A stretch of 15,999 nt of DNA from Actinomycetes bacterium. Its GTDB lineage: Bacteria > Actinomycetota > Acidimicrobiia > Acidimicrobiales > Acidimicrobiaceae. A model generated the notes under the pieces. That model did not search any database and was not told the origin of the DNA. It worked only from the letters and a program-made list of their open reading frames with translations. The stretch covers positions 1-15,999 of the forward strand of contig JAKBSX010000015.1 of NCBI GenBank assembly GCA_021844725.1, given 5' to 3'. Shown piece by piece: positions 5,902 through 14,209 of the stretch. Within the stretch, counting starts at the first letter, position 1, and the number at the start of each line of letters is the position of its first letter. The position numbers and the translations under genes are program-made.

Positions 5902-8432
5902 AAACCCACCGCGATAGCGTCGTTAAGACAACTAGACCCGTAGAGCGTCCCATCCATCCAGGTGAGGCTGCTTATCCCCAACGGAGTCGTCTGCAACTGC
6001 TTCGGATATACGGGAATGCTATTATTACTCACTATGCCGCCGTTTGGCGAAATAGTATAGAGTTGATTGGCGTCCGTAGACACCCAGAGATTCCCCGTTG
6101 AATCGAATGTCGTGGAGAATGCGCGTTGATTTCGGCCAAGGATTGCTGAGTTCCACGACAACGTACCCAGATTATAGATGGACGCTATTGCTGATTCTGT
6201 GCGGGTTAGCATGTAAGGTTGCGCCCATTCGTATTGCCATATCGCACTCCCTCCAAATAACCAAGAATCGTTTGTCTGAACTAACGATGAGATGCCTGAC
6301 ACGGACGGGATTATGTTTACCTGCACATATTGGCCGCCGATAAGACCAAAGGTACGAATGGAGTTATTGAGAGTGTCAACAACGGCAATCTGCCCTTCAT
6401 ACCAGATAACTCTATCTGCGCTTCCATTCCAAGTGAGCCCGCCGACGTATATTCCAGAAAAATATACGGACAACGAGCCATAAGTCGCTGCCGAATTGGA
6501 GAACGGATTGGAAACGCTATACGTGCCCTCATTGGTAAGCGGCGCTGTGGAAAAATCAAGGTCCGATGGGAAGCCCGCCACCGGAAGATAGGTGCCGTCC
6601 TGCAATGGCAATTCGTCATAAGCCACCGAAGTTGACGCCGCATATACCCCGCCAATTGTATCTACGGCCACATCGTTCACATTGAACCCGGTCACTATGG
6701 AACCGGATACTTGCCATGAACCATTCAACTGAATGAGATTGGCAATTCCCGATCCGGCGGCGCAATAGGCCGTGTCGCTGCTTGTCACCAAGACGCGATT
6801 GGGGGATGGAACCGACAACGATCCGCTAACGCTCCATGTGTTGCTGTTGTTTTCCAGGAGCGTGATCTTATCCGATTGCGGTTGACAGACGAAGGCAATG
6901 GAGTTGTCGATGGAAAGCGCAATTTGCTCTGGCGCCGCGACAGATAGCTCCTGTACGGACCCAGATCCCCATACGCCATCCGTTTCCGGGATAATTTGAA
7001 CTATGTTGTTACTGGGATTGGAGACGAGAATCTGTTCTGCGGTGGTCGTCGCCGCGACATGCGAGGGGCTGCCGGAACCGGCGACCGTTTGCGTGATTGC
7101 CCACAAATCTTGCGCGTTCTTTTGAAGTACCTGTATCTTGTTCGCGGAGGCTTGGGCGACGAACACCTGATCGAGCAACGAAAGAAAAGCGAGACCCTCC
7201 GCCTCGATGTTCAAGGCGTAATAATCTGTTCCAACTACGCCAAGCAAGCCGCTGGCGCCACTGGCTCCTGTGCTCAATGTATATGGATTTCCAATTGGAA
7301 CGATGATTGGAGTCTGTGATGCTCCCGTCAGTGCGTTTTCCAAGTCATAAGGAATGATGGATTGACCGTTGGGAGATAACGCGTAGATAGTACCATTCAA
7401 CATTTGCATGGAATTGTATGGAATCATTTCCGTGAGATTTACGGGAAGCGTAGCGGGTAACGGCGTAGACGGATAAGTGTCCAGCGCACCGGATACCTGA
7501 GTGGTCATCTCGTCGTTAATCGTGTACAACGTCCCTTGTGTGTTCAATAAGTACGGAGCACCGGAGGCCATGACCACGCCACAAAAGGTTTCTCCGAACG
7601 GGAGCGCCCATTGATTTGCGTTAGTACCATCGTATTGCAGCAGCCCTTCTCCGTAGCCTACAGCCCAGACAGCATTTCCATCATTCGCACTGCCTACATA
7701 CCCAGTCTCCTGATAGGCGGTTGTGGCAAGCCAGCCTGTTTGTACAGGGTCAATGGATACAGAGGCAACCCCTTCGTCAGAAACATTGAAATTGTAGGAA
7801 TCCTCATAATAAGCATAAGTATTGAGCAATTCTCCGGCAAATCCAGAGGCGAATGTGAATGTCTCATAGATCGTCGCGGTTGAATATCCGGCAATCGTAT
7901 CGTTAGATAACGCAGTGGTACTATATCCGCTGACCGAAGTATTGCTTAATGGAAACTCTGAATAGTATCCCATATATTGCGGTAATGATACGCATATCAT
8001 TTGTGCGGGGAGAGTCGTGGGAAGTATCACTTGCGGATACACGCCAAAGCAAGGGTAATAATACGGATATTCTATCGGAATAATGTCCTGATCGGGTAGC
8101 GTAAATTGGCCATACTCCGACGATTCGCTATTGTCCAAAGGAATGGATGTATAATAGCCAATGACGGGAAACCATTGTAGATAAGGGATATTGCTATCAT
8201 TGGCGGCGATAACGTCGATATAATCCAGAAAACCGGAAAGTTGAGCGTCCGTATTGGTGGAATTTAATATAGGTTGCCCGGACAATGCCGTAAGTTCGAT
8301 GACATTGGTCGATGGGTTATATTCGGCAAGGTTCGGTTTACGCCAATCGGGAACGATAAGCGTGCCATTCAGAGCAACGCTCGTCGCTCCACGCGCTGAT
8401 TTTCCTCCAGATGGAAAGGCGTAAGTTGTCAA
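5898..8432 (-). CDS. Predicted beta-propeller tail protein (844 aa)
   Basis: I recognise no named family. The sequence is beta-rich with repeating units of 40-46 residues. The clearest lie at residues 431-602, as four consecutive blades starting NKIQVLQKN, NNIVQIIPET, DKITLLENN and ANLIQLNGS, each ending near a small-residue strand. This is the spacing of NHL/YVTN-type beta-propellers. The flanks carry similar units (GEGLLQYDG..., NLWVSTDANQLYTISPNGG), so more than one propeller may be present. Residues 100-160 are Tyr/Pro-rich (IPIEYPYYYPCFGVYPQV). The start is TTG at 8432, chosen because GGAGG sits seven bases upstream and no ATG follows for about 150 codons. Its stop overlaps the next ATG. 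Placed between spike and wedge genes, it may be a baseplate decoration or receptor-binding protein (inference). Confidence 0.7.
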   Translation of the reverse strand: MTTYAFPSGGKSARGATSVALNGTLIVPDWRKPNLAEYNPSTNVIELTALSGQPILNSTNTDAQLSGFLDYIDVIAANDSNIPYLQWFPVIGYYTSIPLDNSESSEYGQFTLPDQDIIPIEYPYYYPCFGVYPQVILPTTLPAQMICVSLPQYMGYYSEFPLSNTSVSGYSTTALSNDTIAGYSTATIYETFTFASGFAGELLNTYAYYEDSYNFNVSDEGVASVSIDPVQTGWLATTAYQETGYVGSANDGNAVWAVGYGEGLLQYDGTNANQWALPFGETFCGVVMASGAPYLLNTQGTLYTINDEMTTQVSGALDTYPSTPLPATLPVNLTEMIPYNSMQMLNGTIYALSPNGQSIIPYDLENALTGASQTPIIVPIGNPYTLSTGASGASGLLGVVGTDYYALNIEAEGLAFLSLLDQVFVAQASANKIQVLQKNAQDLWAITQTVAGSGSPSHVAATTTAEQILVSNPSNNIVQIIPETDGVWGSGSVQELSVAAPEQIALSIDNSIAFVCQPQSDKITLLENNSNTWSVSGSLSVPSPNRVLVTSSDTAYCAAGSGIANLIQLNGSWQVSGSIVTGFNVNDVAVDTIGGVYAASTSVAYDELPLQDGTYLPVAGFPSDLDFSTAPLTNEGTYSVSNPFSNSAATYGSLSVYFSGIYVGGLTWNGSADRVIWYEGQIAVVDTLNNSIRTFGLIGGQYVQVNIIPSVSGISSLVQTNDSWLFGGSAIWQYEWAQPYMLTRTESAIASIYNLGTLSWNSAILGRNQRAFSTTFDSTGNLWVSTDANQLYTISPNGGIVSNNSIPVYPKQLQTTPLGISSLTWMDGTLYGSSCLNDAIAVGL

Positions 8433-8435
8433 GGA

Positions 8436-9095
8436 TCAACCTCCCTGAACGACAATTACCCCGTTATAGGCGGTCGTTGCGTTTGGCGCGGTAATGGTCA
8501 ACGCCGTTAGACTCGCGGATACTGTAAGCCCCGTAGTATTGGTGCCTACTGCGACTTGCTGAGTTAGCGCCACGGGATAGTTGATGACCTGATTCGTAGT
8601 GGTGTCGTTCACGTATCCGTTTACGAGAAACACGATTTCTTTCGCCACGCCTTGCTGTATTTGCGAACTGACCACCGTGCCGGAGGATGTGCCCGCGAGA
8701 GTGGAAGAATTGGTAGCTTCATAGGCCGAGGCAGCCATAGCTCCAGTGAAATTACCCGTAGTGCCACTGACCGCTTGCAAGGTCGTAGAGCCACTATTGG
8801 TAAAGCCACTTACCCCAACAGCTCCAGTGAAATTACCCGTAGTGCCACTGACCGCTTGCAAGGTCGTAGAGCCACTATTGGTAAAGCCACTTACCCCAAC
8901 AGCCCCAGTGAAATTACCCGTAGTACCACTGACCGCTTGCAAGGTCGTAGAGCCGGATACGGCAACGCCCGCCGCGAAGGACTGAGGCACTGTGAAGTTA
9001 TTGTTTATCCCAGTGCCAGCCACGTTAGTGATAGTGCCATTGTCGGATATGGTCAGGGAATTTGTAGTAGCGACATAATCAAGTACAATGGACAT
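8436..9095 (-). CDS. Repeat-containing fibre-like protein (219 aa)
   Basis: The N-terminus (SIVLDYVATTNSLTISDNG) is beta-rich. Residues 48-119 are tandem 27-residue units (GSTTLQAVSGTTGNFTGAV then GVSGFTNS): two full copies and a partial third. This kind of Gly/Ser/Thr unit is common in phage fibre shafts. The C-terminal 80 residues (EIVFLVNGYVNDTTTNQVI ... VIVVQGG) look like a compact beta capping domain seen at fibre-protein ends. There is no cysteine. The ATG at 9095 has GGAG ten bases upstream, inside a hairpin. It is the first gene after the spike and is followed at once by the propeller gene, so the two may form one appendage. Fibre role is inferred. Confidence 0.7.
   Translation of the reverse strand: MSIVLDYVATTNSLTISDNGTITNVAGTGINNNFTVPQSFAAGVAVSGSTTLQAVSGTTGNFTGAVGVSGFTNSGSTTLQAVSGTTGNFTGAVGVSGFTNSGSTTLQAVSGTTGNFTGAMAASAYEATNSSTLAGTSSGTVVSSQIQQGVAKEIVFLVNGYVNDTTTNQVINYPVALTQQVAVGTNTTGLTVSASLTALTITAPNATTAYNGVIVVQGG
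8440..8444 (-). promoter_or_regulatory. Ribosome binding site deciding a TTG start
   Basis: GGAGG on the minus strand lies seven bases before the TTG at 8432-8430. It is formed by the last Gly-Gly codons of the preceding gene. This makes the rare TTG start credible and couples the two genes across a three-base gap. Confidence 0.75.
8739..8954. repeat. 81-bp tandem repeat inside the fibre-like gene
   Basis: The period is 81 bases (27 codons). The units at 8741-8821 and 8822-8902 appear identical at every base. The third copy, from 8903, has two early differences and then diverges near 8954. Perfect identity suggests recent expansion or active homogenisation, and copy number may vary between relatives. 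Confidence 0.9.
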
Positions 9096-9141
9096 GGCGA
9101 AGTTTCTCCAGACTGGGGTTGCATAATCCAGTCTGGAGAAA
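9096..9141 (-). promoter_or_regulatory. 14-bp hairpin holding the ribosome binding site of the fibre-like gene
   Basis: 9103-9116 and 9128-9141 are perfect 14-base inverted repeats separated by 11 bases. In the minus-strand transcript the 3' arm ends in GGAGAAA, which contains the only plausible ribosome binding site (9109-9106) for the ATG at 9095. No U-tract follows, so this is not a standard terminator. It could block initiation until opened, or stabilise the 5' end of a processed transcript. Confidence 0.6.
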
Positions 9142-9184
9142 TGTGCGGGAATAGTCTAGTGTTGGCCGTGGATTAGTTCAACCG
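9142..9184 (-). promoter_or_regulatory. Gap segment with the shared 12-mer
   Basis: The segment between the spike stop and the hairpin contains AACACTAGACTA on the minus strand at 9152-9163, identical to 1454-1465. In both places it lies about 55-65 bases upstream of a fibre-like gene. No convincing -35/-10 pair is visible. Confidence 0.3.
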
Positions 9185-9979
9185 TCAATCCGCTAATTGT
9201 TGATTCGGTACACCAGACGTACCATTCGGGGTCGGATGAGTATGAATATCATAAGTAGAGCGGATGAGGTTGACTTCACCATACGCTCCGTTGTAGTCGG
9301 AAATACTCTTGCTACCCTGTATGGTCCCATTCACCTGCATATTGCCGTTCCATGTCACAGGTCCGTTGAACGTCCAACTTGACGCCGTGAGAGTAGCGGT
9401 GCTCGGTGTGTTTACCGTGATGGTTCCGTTCGGCGTAATGACAACAGATACGCCAGAGGCAGTTTCAATGTTGATGTACTTGGGCGACGGGGGATTTGGG
9501 ACGCGCTCCGCCTGTGTAAGCTCCACGCGAGACTGCGACTGATCGGAATTGACGACATGACGATAGGTAATAGGTATCTCGCCGGATTCAGATACGGTGA
9601 TGCTGGTTCCGTCCGGGAAGACTCTTGTTTCATCGCCGTTGGAATCTCTGTGCTCCCAATAGCCACTCCATTCAGCGAGATAATGAGTAAAAGGTTCATC
9701 GGACGCGCTGGTGATGGCGTTTTGTTGTTGGGTGTAAATGGACTTGATCCACACACCGTTGCGGGGATCGTTATTGGGAAACACGATCACTCCCCAAGTA
9801 CCTCGTGTCGGCAAAGCATCCTGACGTACACGCAACCCGTCAGCAGGACCATCGAAGCCTACTTTCACGGGCTGCGTCGGTACTTGCCCACTGCGAAGAA
9901 GGACATACACGCCGTGACTTTCCGCATGGTGTGAGATAACCATGCCGGTTGCCATAAGAGGGAAATGTGCGACGCTCAT
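9185..9979 (-). CDS. Baseplate spike protein, gpV/gp45-like (264 aa)
   Basis: This is the membrane-piercing tip of the tail tube. The first 100 residues look like the OB-fold spike base (GMVISHHAESHGVYVLLRSG, then RGTWGVIVFPNNDPRNGVWI). The middle is a short-repeat beta region (SVVITPNGTITVNTPSTATL, WTFNGPVTWNGNMQVNGTI) like the triple beta-helix of P2 gpV and Mu gp45. Near the end is DIHTHPTPNGTSG, with His246 and His248 forming the HxH motif that binds a metal ion at the spike apex in this family. I chose the ATG at 9979, one base after the hub stop and with AGG nine bases or so upstream; an in-frame TTG at 10003 would add eight Arg-rich residues. Hub-then-spike order matches Mu. Confidence 0.88.
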   Translation of the reverse strand: MSVAHFPLMATGMVISHHAESHGVYVLLRSGQVPTQPVKVGFDGPADGLRVRQDALPTRGTWGVIVFPNNDPRNGVWIKSIYTQQQNAITSASDEPFTHYLAEWSGYWEHRDSNGDETRVFPDGTSITVSESGEIPITYRHVVNSDQSQSRVELTQAERVPNPPSPKYINIETASGVSVVITPNGTITVNTPSTATLTASSWTFNGPVTWNGNMQVNGTIQGSKSISDYNGAYGEVNLIRSTYDIHTHPTPNGTSGVPNQQLAD

Positions 9980-9980
9980 G

Positions 9981-11618
9981 TCATTTCGCCTGCGGAGTAA
10001 CAAATACTTCGGCGACTTTTCCTATTTCGCTGTAGACGTTCTGCATGTCTACCTCAGTCAATCCAGCGCCAATGTTGGCGGGCAGTCCTTTCGTATAAAC
10101 GCCTTTCTGTCTCATGGCTTCTCCGATATGAATTGCTGTTAATAGCCCCGGCGTTTTTTGCTGATAGATATGCTGTGGGAGTCCGCGAGACAAACTCAAC
10201 GTAGTCGTTGTTTCTCCGCCAAAACGATAATTATGCGTTACTCCGATTATATAAAATTCCCATAGTTCGCCATTTTTGAATGGAGCATATGCGAAACGTG
10301 TGCCGGGAACAATATCTGGGCGGAAGATTGTCGTTACCGTAGCATTGGCCATAAGTGGCGTAGGTTCATACCAACTCGACACTCTCGTCATGAGGTCTTT
10401 GACAAAATCGGACATGATCCCGTCATTGCTGTAATTGGTCTGAGCAACATTGCCAAATACGTCAGGGAACCAATACGTTGTGTTTATTTGCGGGCGATAG
10501 CCATACCTATGGATGCTTGCCGCGTCTATGAGTCCTTGAAAGCTCAATATGAATGGACTTATATTCGATGAATCGAAACCAAGAATGGTCAATAGCGTCG
10601 TGGGCTGAATAAGATAGAAATTTCGCACCATGTTCTCATTGAATTCTATGGTGCTATTGATGAAGCCATGATTGATCATTTGAAAAATAGGCAACGCCTC
10701 CCATCGAGACGTGTCCATGCTCCATTTGCCATTTGTGTTGACTGCCTGCGGAATGGGAAGCACGCGGGCCACCAGCGTTGGATTGTAACTTTTCCCGTTG
10801 TAGTCGATACCTGTTTTTGCCGCCTGGAGAGAGGTTCCTTTCGCCAAATAATAGTCATTCTGAGCGGTAATGACAAAAAATTCATACCACGGCATCGGAA
10901 ATATCCTAGTAAATTTATCATACCAAGTACCTTCGACGGATAAGAAATCTTCATTCAAAGGAATAATAATCCCCGCTGTCGTAGGAAAAGAGTCATATGC
11001 CTGCGACATGATATTGTTAAATGAAATTTGCGCATTATTATAAGGAACGACTGTTTTTGACAAGATGCCGTTGGCACCAGCCATAATATCGTTGAACCAT
11101 GCCGCCCCAACCGTTTGCGGCTCTCCGCCAAGCAGCCCTTTGCTCACAAGGGCGGGAAGCGCGGAGGAACCCAGCGTTTCTTGTAGAATAGCGGCTGCCG
11201 TACTACCCAACATGGATAACGTATAGTAAGTGAACTGGGTAAAATAATATTGAAAATCATAGCCAGTGACGGTAATCACTCGACCGGCGGACGTGGCGGC
11301 ATCCCATTCCTGTTCCTCGCTCACATTGCCGACGACGCCAATCATAATGAGATTGTCATTATCGTATCGCGATCCGTTGATGATGACGAGCGACATTGGC
11401 GTAAATATCTCAGTCCATGTTTTTACCGAATTTACTCCGTCCGGGCCGCCCGGTGCCAGCGTAAGACCAAATGTGCCCGGCTGCGATGTATGAATGGCTT
11501 TTGAAACGGTCGCTTCGATGAGAGCGCCATTTGAAGAAGTCAAACTGTACTTCGCGCCGCCTTCTTCAAATGGATAGACCTCTATGCCGACTCTCGGCTG
11601 TGCGCTAAAGGTGCTCAT
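9981..11618 (-). CDS. Baseplate hub protein, gp27/gpD/Mu gp44-like (545 aa)
   Basis: The N-terminal domain (VGIEVYPF...SNGALIEATVSKA, then FTPMSLVIINGSR and MIGVVGNVSEEQEW...GRVITVTGYD) has the barrel pattern of hub proteins that join the tube to the spike. The C-terminal part (RPDIVPGTRFAY, WEFYIIGVTHNYRFGGE, TTTTLSLSRGLP, about residues 420-490) matches the second barrel, where a yIxxVxHxxxxxxxxxTtLxLxRG pattern recurs in hubs. The middle is aromatic-rich and specific to this phage. The ATG at 11618 shares its A with the tape-measure stop (TGATG); AGGAG is 13 bases upstream, somewhat far, so coupling probably helps. It is longer than Mu gp44, which leaves room for an inserted domain. No enzymatic motif is seen. 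Confidence 0.82.
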   Translation of the reverse strand: MSTFSAQPRVGIEVYPFEEGGAKYSLTSSNGALIEATVSKAIHTSQPGTFGLTLAPGGPDGVNSVKTWTEIFTPMSLVIINGSRYDNDNLIMIGVVGNVSEEQEWDAATSAGRVITVTGYDFQYYFTQFTYYTLSMLGSTAAAILQETLGSSALPALVSKGLLGGEPQTVGAAWFNDIMAGANGILSKTVVPYNNAQISFNNIMSQAYDSFPTTAGIIIPLNEDFLSVEGTWYDKFTRIFPMPWYEFFVITAQNDYYLAKGTSLQAAKTGIDYNGKSYNPTLVARVLPIPQAVNTNGKWSMDTSRWEALPIFQMINHGFINSTIEFNENMVRNFYLIQPTTLLTILGFDSSNISPFILSFQGLIDAASIHRYGYRPQINTTYWFPDVFGNVAQTNYSNDGIMSDFVKDLMTRVSSWYEPTPLMANATVTTIFRPDIVPGTRFAYAPFKNGELWEFYIIGVTHNYRFGGETTTTLSLSRGLPQHIYQQKTPGLLTAIHIGEAMRQKGVYTKGLPANIGAGLTEVDMQNVYSEIGKVAEVFVTPQAK

Positions 11619-14209
11619 CAGGGTACCATGGCTCCTAGCGAAGCATTAGGACTACTAAGAACATCCCAAGCGTTTTTAGGAGTATGAACCACTTTCGGCT
11701 TCTTCCCAACCCCTTCTAAAGTGAGCAAAGTTTTATTCAAAGCATTCCCAAGTGCCGTGAAATTTCCAGCAAGATCAAGCGCACTGTTGTTCAATCCTTG
11801 GAAATTGAGAATAAGCCCGTTTGTTGCGTCAAACATATCTTTTGATCGCTTAATTACCGCGTTCTCTTGGTTTGCTTTTTGGGCATAGGCTGATTTTCTG
11901 AACGCCGACTCAACGGGGGTTGATCCAAGAGCGGATGCTACCGAGTTCAAATGAAAGCGGTATGTAGATCGTGCTATTTCCGAACCACCAAACGCAGCGA
12001 GACCCTTCCCGCTATTCCAGTCGTCCATATTCCAACCGGCTTTCTTTCGTTCGGCAGCAAGTTTCGCAGCCATAATAGAAGCTATCCGTATGTTAGATGC
12101 ATCTGAGTACGGGAGGTTAGTGAGAGAGGCCCATGTTCCGCGTTCAAACTGAAACGGTCCACGAGCACCGTAACCCTTATAATGATCGTGTAATTGGCCG
12201 CCACCCTCTGCGGCCCATGCTCCGGCCAAATATCCGACAGGAACTCCATACGCCTTAGCCGCTGTAACGAGATCAGGCATGTATGGCTTTTCTCTAGCGA
12301 GCATCGTTTTAGCGTATTTAGACGCATGTTTTGATACCGCTAATGCAGCCTGTCCCTGGACCGATACTCCTGCGACACCTCTTGACAAGGCGCTCCGAAT
12401 ACCTGTTCCCGCGAAACCCGCTTTGTTCCCAAACGAATTTCCAATATGTAATAAGGTGCTATTTGGCAAAATTTTGTCCAGATATTGAAGTGCCAGTACA
12501 GGACTCTTTTTAGCCAATTTGTCATATTCACCAACAATGTAACTTTCGCCAAGAGAGCCTTTGGCGTGTTTGTACCAATCTTCTCCAAAGACTTTTCCTA
12601 ATTGGCTTCCTACAGGCAGACTCTTTCCACCGTTCTTGGCGAGCATCCATTGATAAAGCAAAGTTATACGAGCAGGAGAATTGACGGCACCATGTAGAGC
12701 TTTCGCCATGCTTCCGAAAGTGGCGGCTTCACCTGCTCCACTACGCATGGATGGGATACCACTCATCATCATACCGCTTACTGTAGCAGCAAGCCTGTTG
12801 CCATTAGTTCCACCAAAGCCCATTGAATTTGCGAGCACGCCTATGGAACTAGATAATGCTTTGAGCGAGGATGCTCTGTCCACACCTGCGGCAGTTCCAG
12901 CGGCGATCACTTCCTGATATTGATGGAGAATAGGTTGAAGATTTGTGTTGCTGCTAATTCCAGAGATTACCGCCTGTCTGGATACTCCACCTAGCTGCGT
13001 GTCAGACATGCCGCGCAAAAATGGCATGAAGGCCTGAGCGTAGCGCAACTGTTTGACTATTCCTGCGGAACCTTGAGCACTACCGCCTGTAATGCCGTAA
13101 TCCGATAACATCTTTTCCGCGCCGGTAGTGGTTATACCATATTGGCTCATCCATCCTTTAGATACTTTGTTCTTTGCATAGAATTGATCTAAAAGTGCCT
13201 TGCTGCCCGTACCATAACCAAATTGGCCGGAGAGCCGTGACGCGCCGAGTCTTGCGTTCACATAAGGCTTCTCGGCACCGATTGCGCTACCGAGGACGTT
13301 TGTGAATTTATAGGCCGCTAATGCCCCGCCTATAGCAGCCGTAGCTCCTATAGCCATAGGGTCGAGAATATCAGCGAGTACGGACCCTCCAAGAGCGGCT
13401 TCCATATAGCCAGAGATACCGGGGCCGGTATACCGAGTCGCCCCGTTGCCCCAACGAGCTTGGCCCATTGAGGCATAGTGCGACTTCGCGCTTTTTACCT
13501 GAGCCAAGTGCTGTTGCGCGAGACTGAGTTCTTTGTCGTCCGTTCTGTTCATAGACGTGAGCAACGCGACTTGGCGTTCCGCGCTTTTTTCCAATTTGTT
13601 CATAACGCGATATTGCTTACGAAAATCGTTGATCCCACCTACCGCGATAGCGCCTTCGGCCCCGCCAACAGCACTCGTGAGCAATCCTGAACGATATTTC
13701 GCGCCAAGTCCCGCTGGAGAACTTGCCAATTGGACGGCGTCTTTTTTCGCTCTTGCCGATTCACGGTAACGCCCCATCCAGTCGCGGTAACTTTTATTGG
13801 TATGGCTTTCCAACGTGGAAAAAGTATCCTCAAGTGGAATACCGACATGAGCAGCAACGCCTTTCAATCGTTGCACATTCAAATTTTGCTGCGCGATTCG
13901 AGACGCACCCACTTGCGTATGAGCACTCGTTTGAATCATGCGCTGCAATCGCGCTTCGTGATTAAGAAGCGCCTTATGCAATTTGGCAGCAAGATTACCA
14001 ACAGTGACGCCGGTTCCGGCTCCTTTTCCTCCGCCAAAAAGAGTTTGAGATGGATCGGCGACGTTAAATAGCTCTTTGAAGGTGCGAATCGTGGAAGGAT
14101 TCGGGTCACGAAGAACCTGATGCCAGAGTCGTTCAAACTTGGACTCACCACCACCTTTCCTACCGCCGCCAGCGGTAGGCTTTCCCGTCATGTTTATCTC
14201 TGTAGTCAT
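11618..14209 (-). CDS. Tail tape measure protein with transglycosylase-like domain (863 aa)
   Basis: It is the longest gene and directly follows the chaperone pair, as tape measures do. The N-terminus is Gly/Lys-rich (KPTAGGGRKGGGESKFERLW). Residues about 80-230 are charged and helical. Near 275-310 is a hydrophobic Ala/Gly stretch (AIGATAAIGGALAAYKF). Residues about 640-760 resemble a soluble lytic transglycosylase/lysozyme-like domain: AYGVPVGYLAGAWAAEGGG with candidate catalytic Glu668, then GARGPFQFERGTW and ASNIRIASIMAAKLAAE. Such domains help the tail cross peptidoglycan. The ATG at 14209 overlaps the chaperone stop as ATGA, with GGGAG six bases upstream. At roughly 1.5 angstrom per residue the length would set a tail of up to about 130 nm (inference). 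Confidence 0.88.
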   Translation of the reverse strand: MTTEINMTGKPTAGGGRKGGGESKFERLWHQVLRDPNPSTIRTFKELFNVADPSQTLFGGGKGAGTGVTVGNLAAKLHKALLNHEARLQRMIQTSAHTQVGASRIAQQNLNVQRLKGVAAHVGIPLEDTFSTLESHTNKSYRDWMGRYRESARAKKDAVQLASSPAGLGAKYRSGLLTSAVGGAEGAIAVGGINDFRKQYRVMNKLEKSAERQVALLTSMNRTDDKELSLAQQHLAQVKSAKSHYASMGQARWGNGATRYTGPGISGYMEAALGGSVLADILDPMAIGATAAIGGALAAYKFTNVLGSAIGAEKPYVNARLGASRLSGQFGYGTGSKALLDQFYAKNKVSKGWMSQYGITTTGAEKMLSDYGITGGSAQGSAGIVKQLRYAQAFMPFLRGMSDTQLGGVSRQAVISGISSNTNLQPILHQYQEVIAAGTAAGVDRASSLKALSSSIGVLANSMGFGGTNGNRLAATVSGMMMSGIPSMRSGAGEAATFGSMAKALHGAVNSPARITLLYQWMLAKNGGKSLPVGSQLGKVFGEDWYKHAKGSLGESYIVGEYDKLAKKSPVLALQYLDKILPNSTLLHIGNSFGNKAGFAGTGIRSALSRGVAGVSVQGQAALAVSKHASKYAKTMLAREKPYMPDLVTAAKAYGVPVGYLAGAWAAEGGGQLHDHYKGYGARGPFQFERGTWASLTNLPYSDASNIRIASIMAAKLAAERKKAGWNMDDWNSGKGLAAFGGSEIARSTYRFHLNSVASALGSTPVESAFRKSAYAQKANQENAVIKRSKDMFDATNGLILNFQGLNNSALDLAGNFTALGNALNKTLLTLEGVGKKPKVVHTPKNAWDVLSSPNASLGAMVP

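Noticed and set aside
1..9095. Diversity-generating retroelement (variable region with template repeat)
   Set aside because: I see no reverse transcriptase and no paired repeat differing only at adenines; the repeats present are ordinary tandem units.
8652..9176. Long plus-strand open frame with a repeated peptide
   Set aside because: It is antisense to the 219-aa repeat gene; the repeats come from the 81-bp units read in reverse, and it has no sensible ribosome binding site or neighbours.
9980..10003. Alternative TTG start for the spike protein at 10003
   Set aside because: It would add eight residues within the hub gene; the ATG at 9979, one base after the hub stop, fits the operon pattern better.
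12340..12588. Minus-strand open frame overlapping the tape measure in another frame
   Set aside because: The tape-measure frame continues unbroken through it with transglycosylase features just downstream; this is an out-of-frame shadow.
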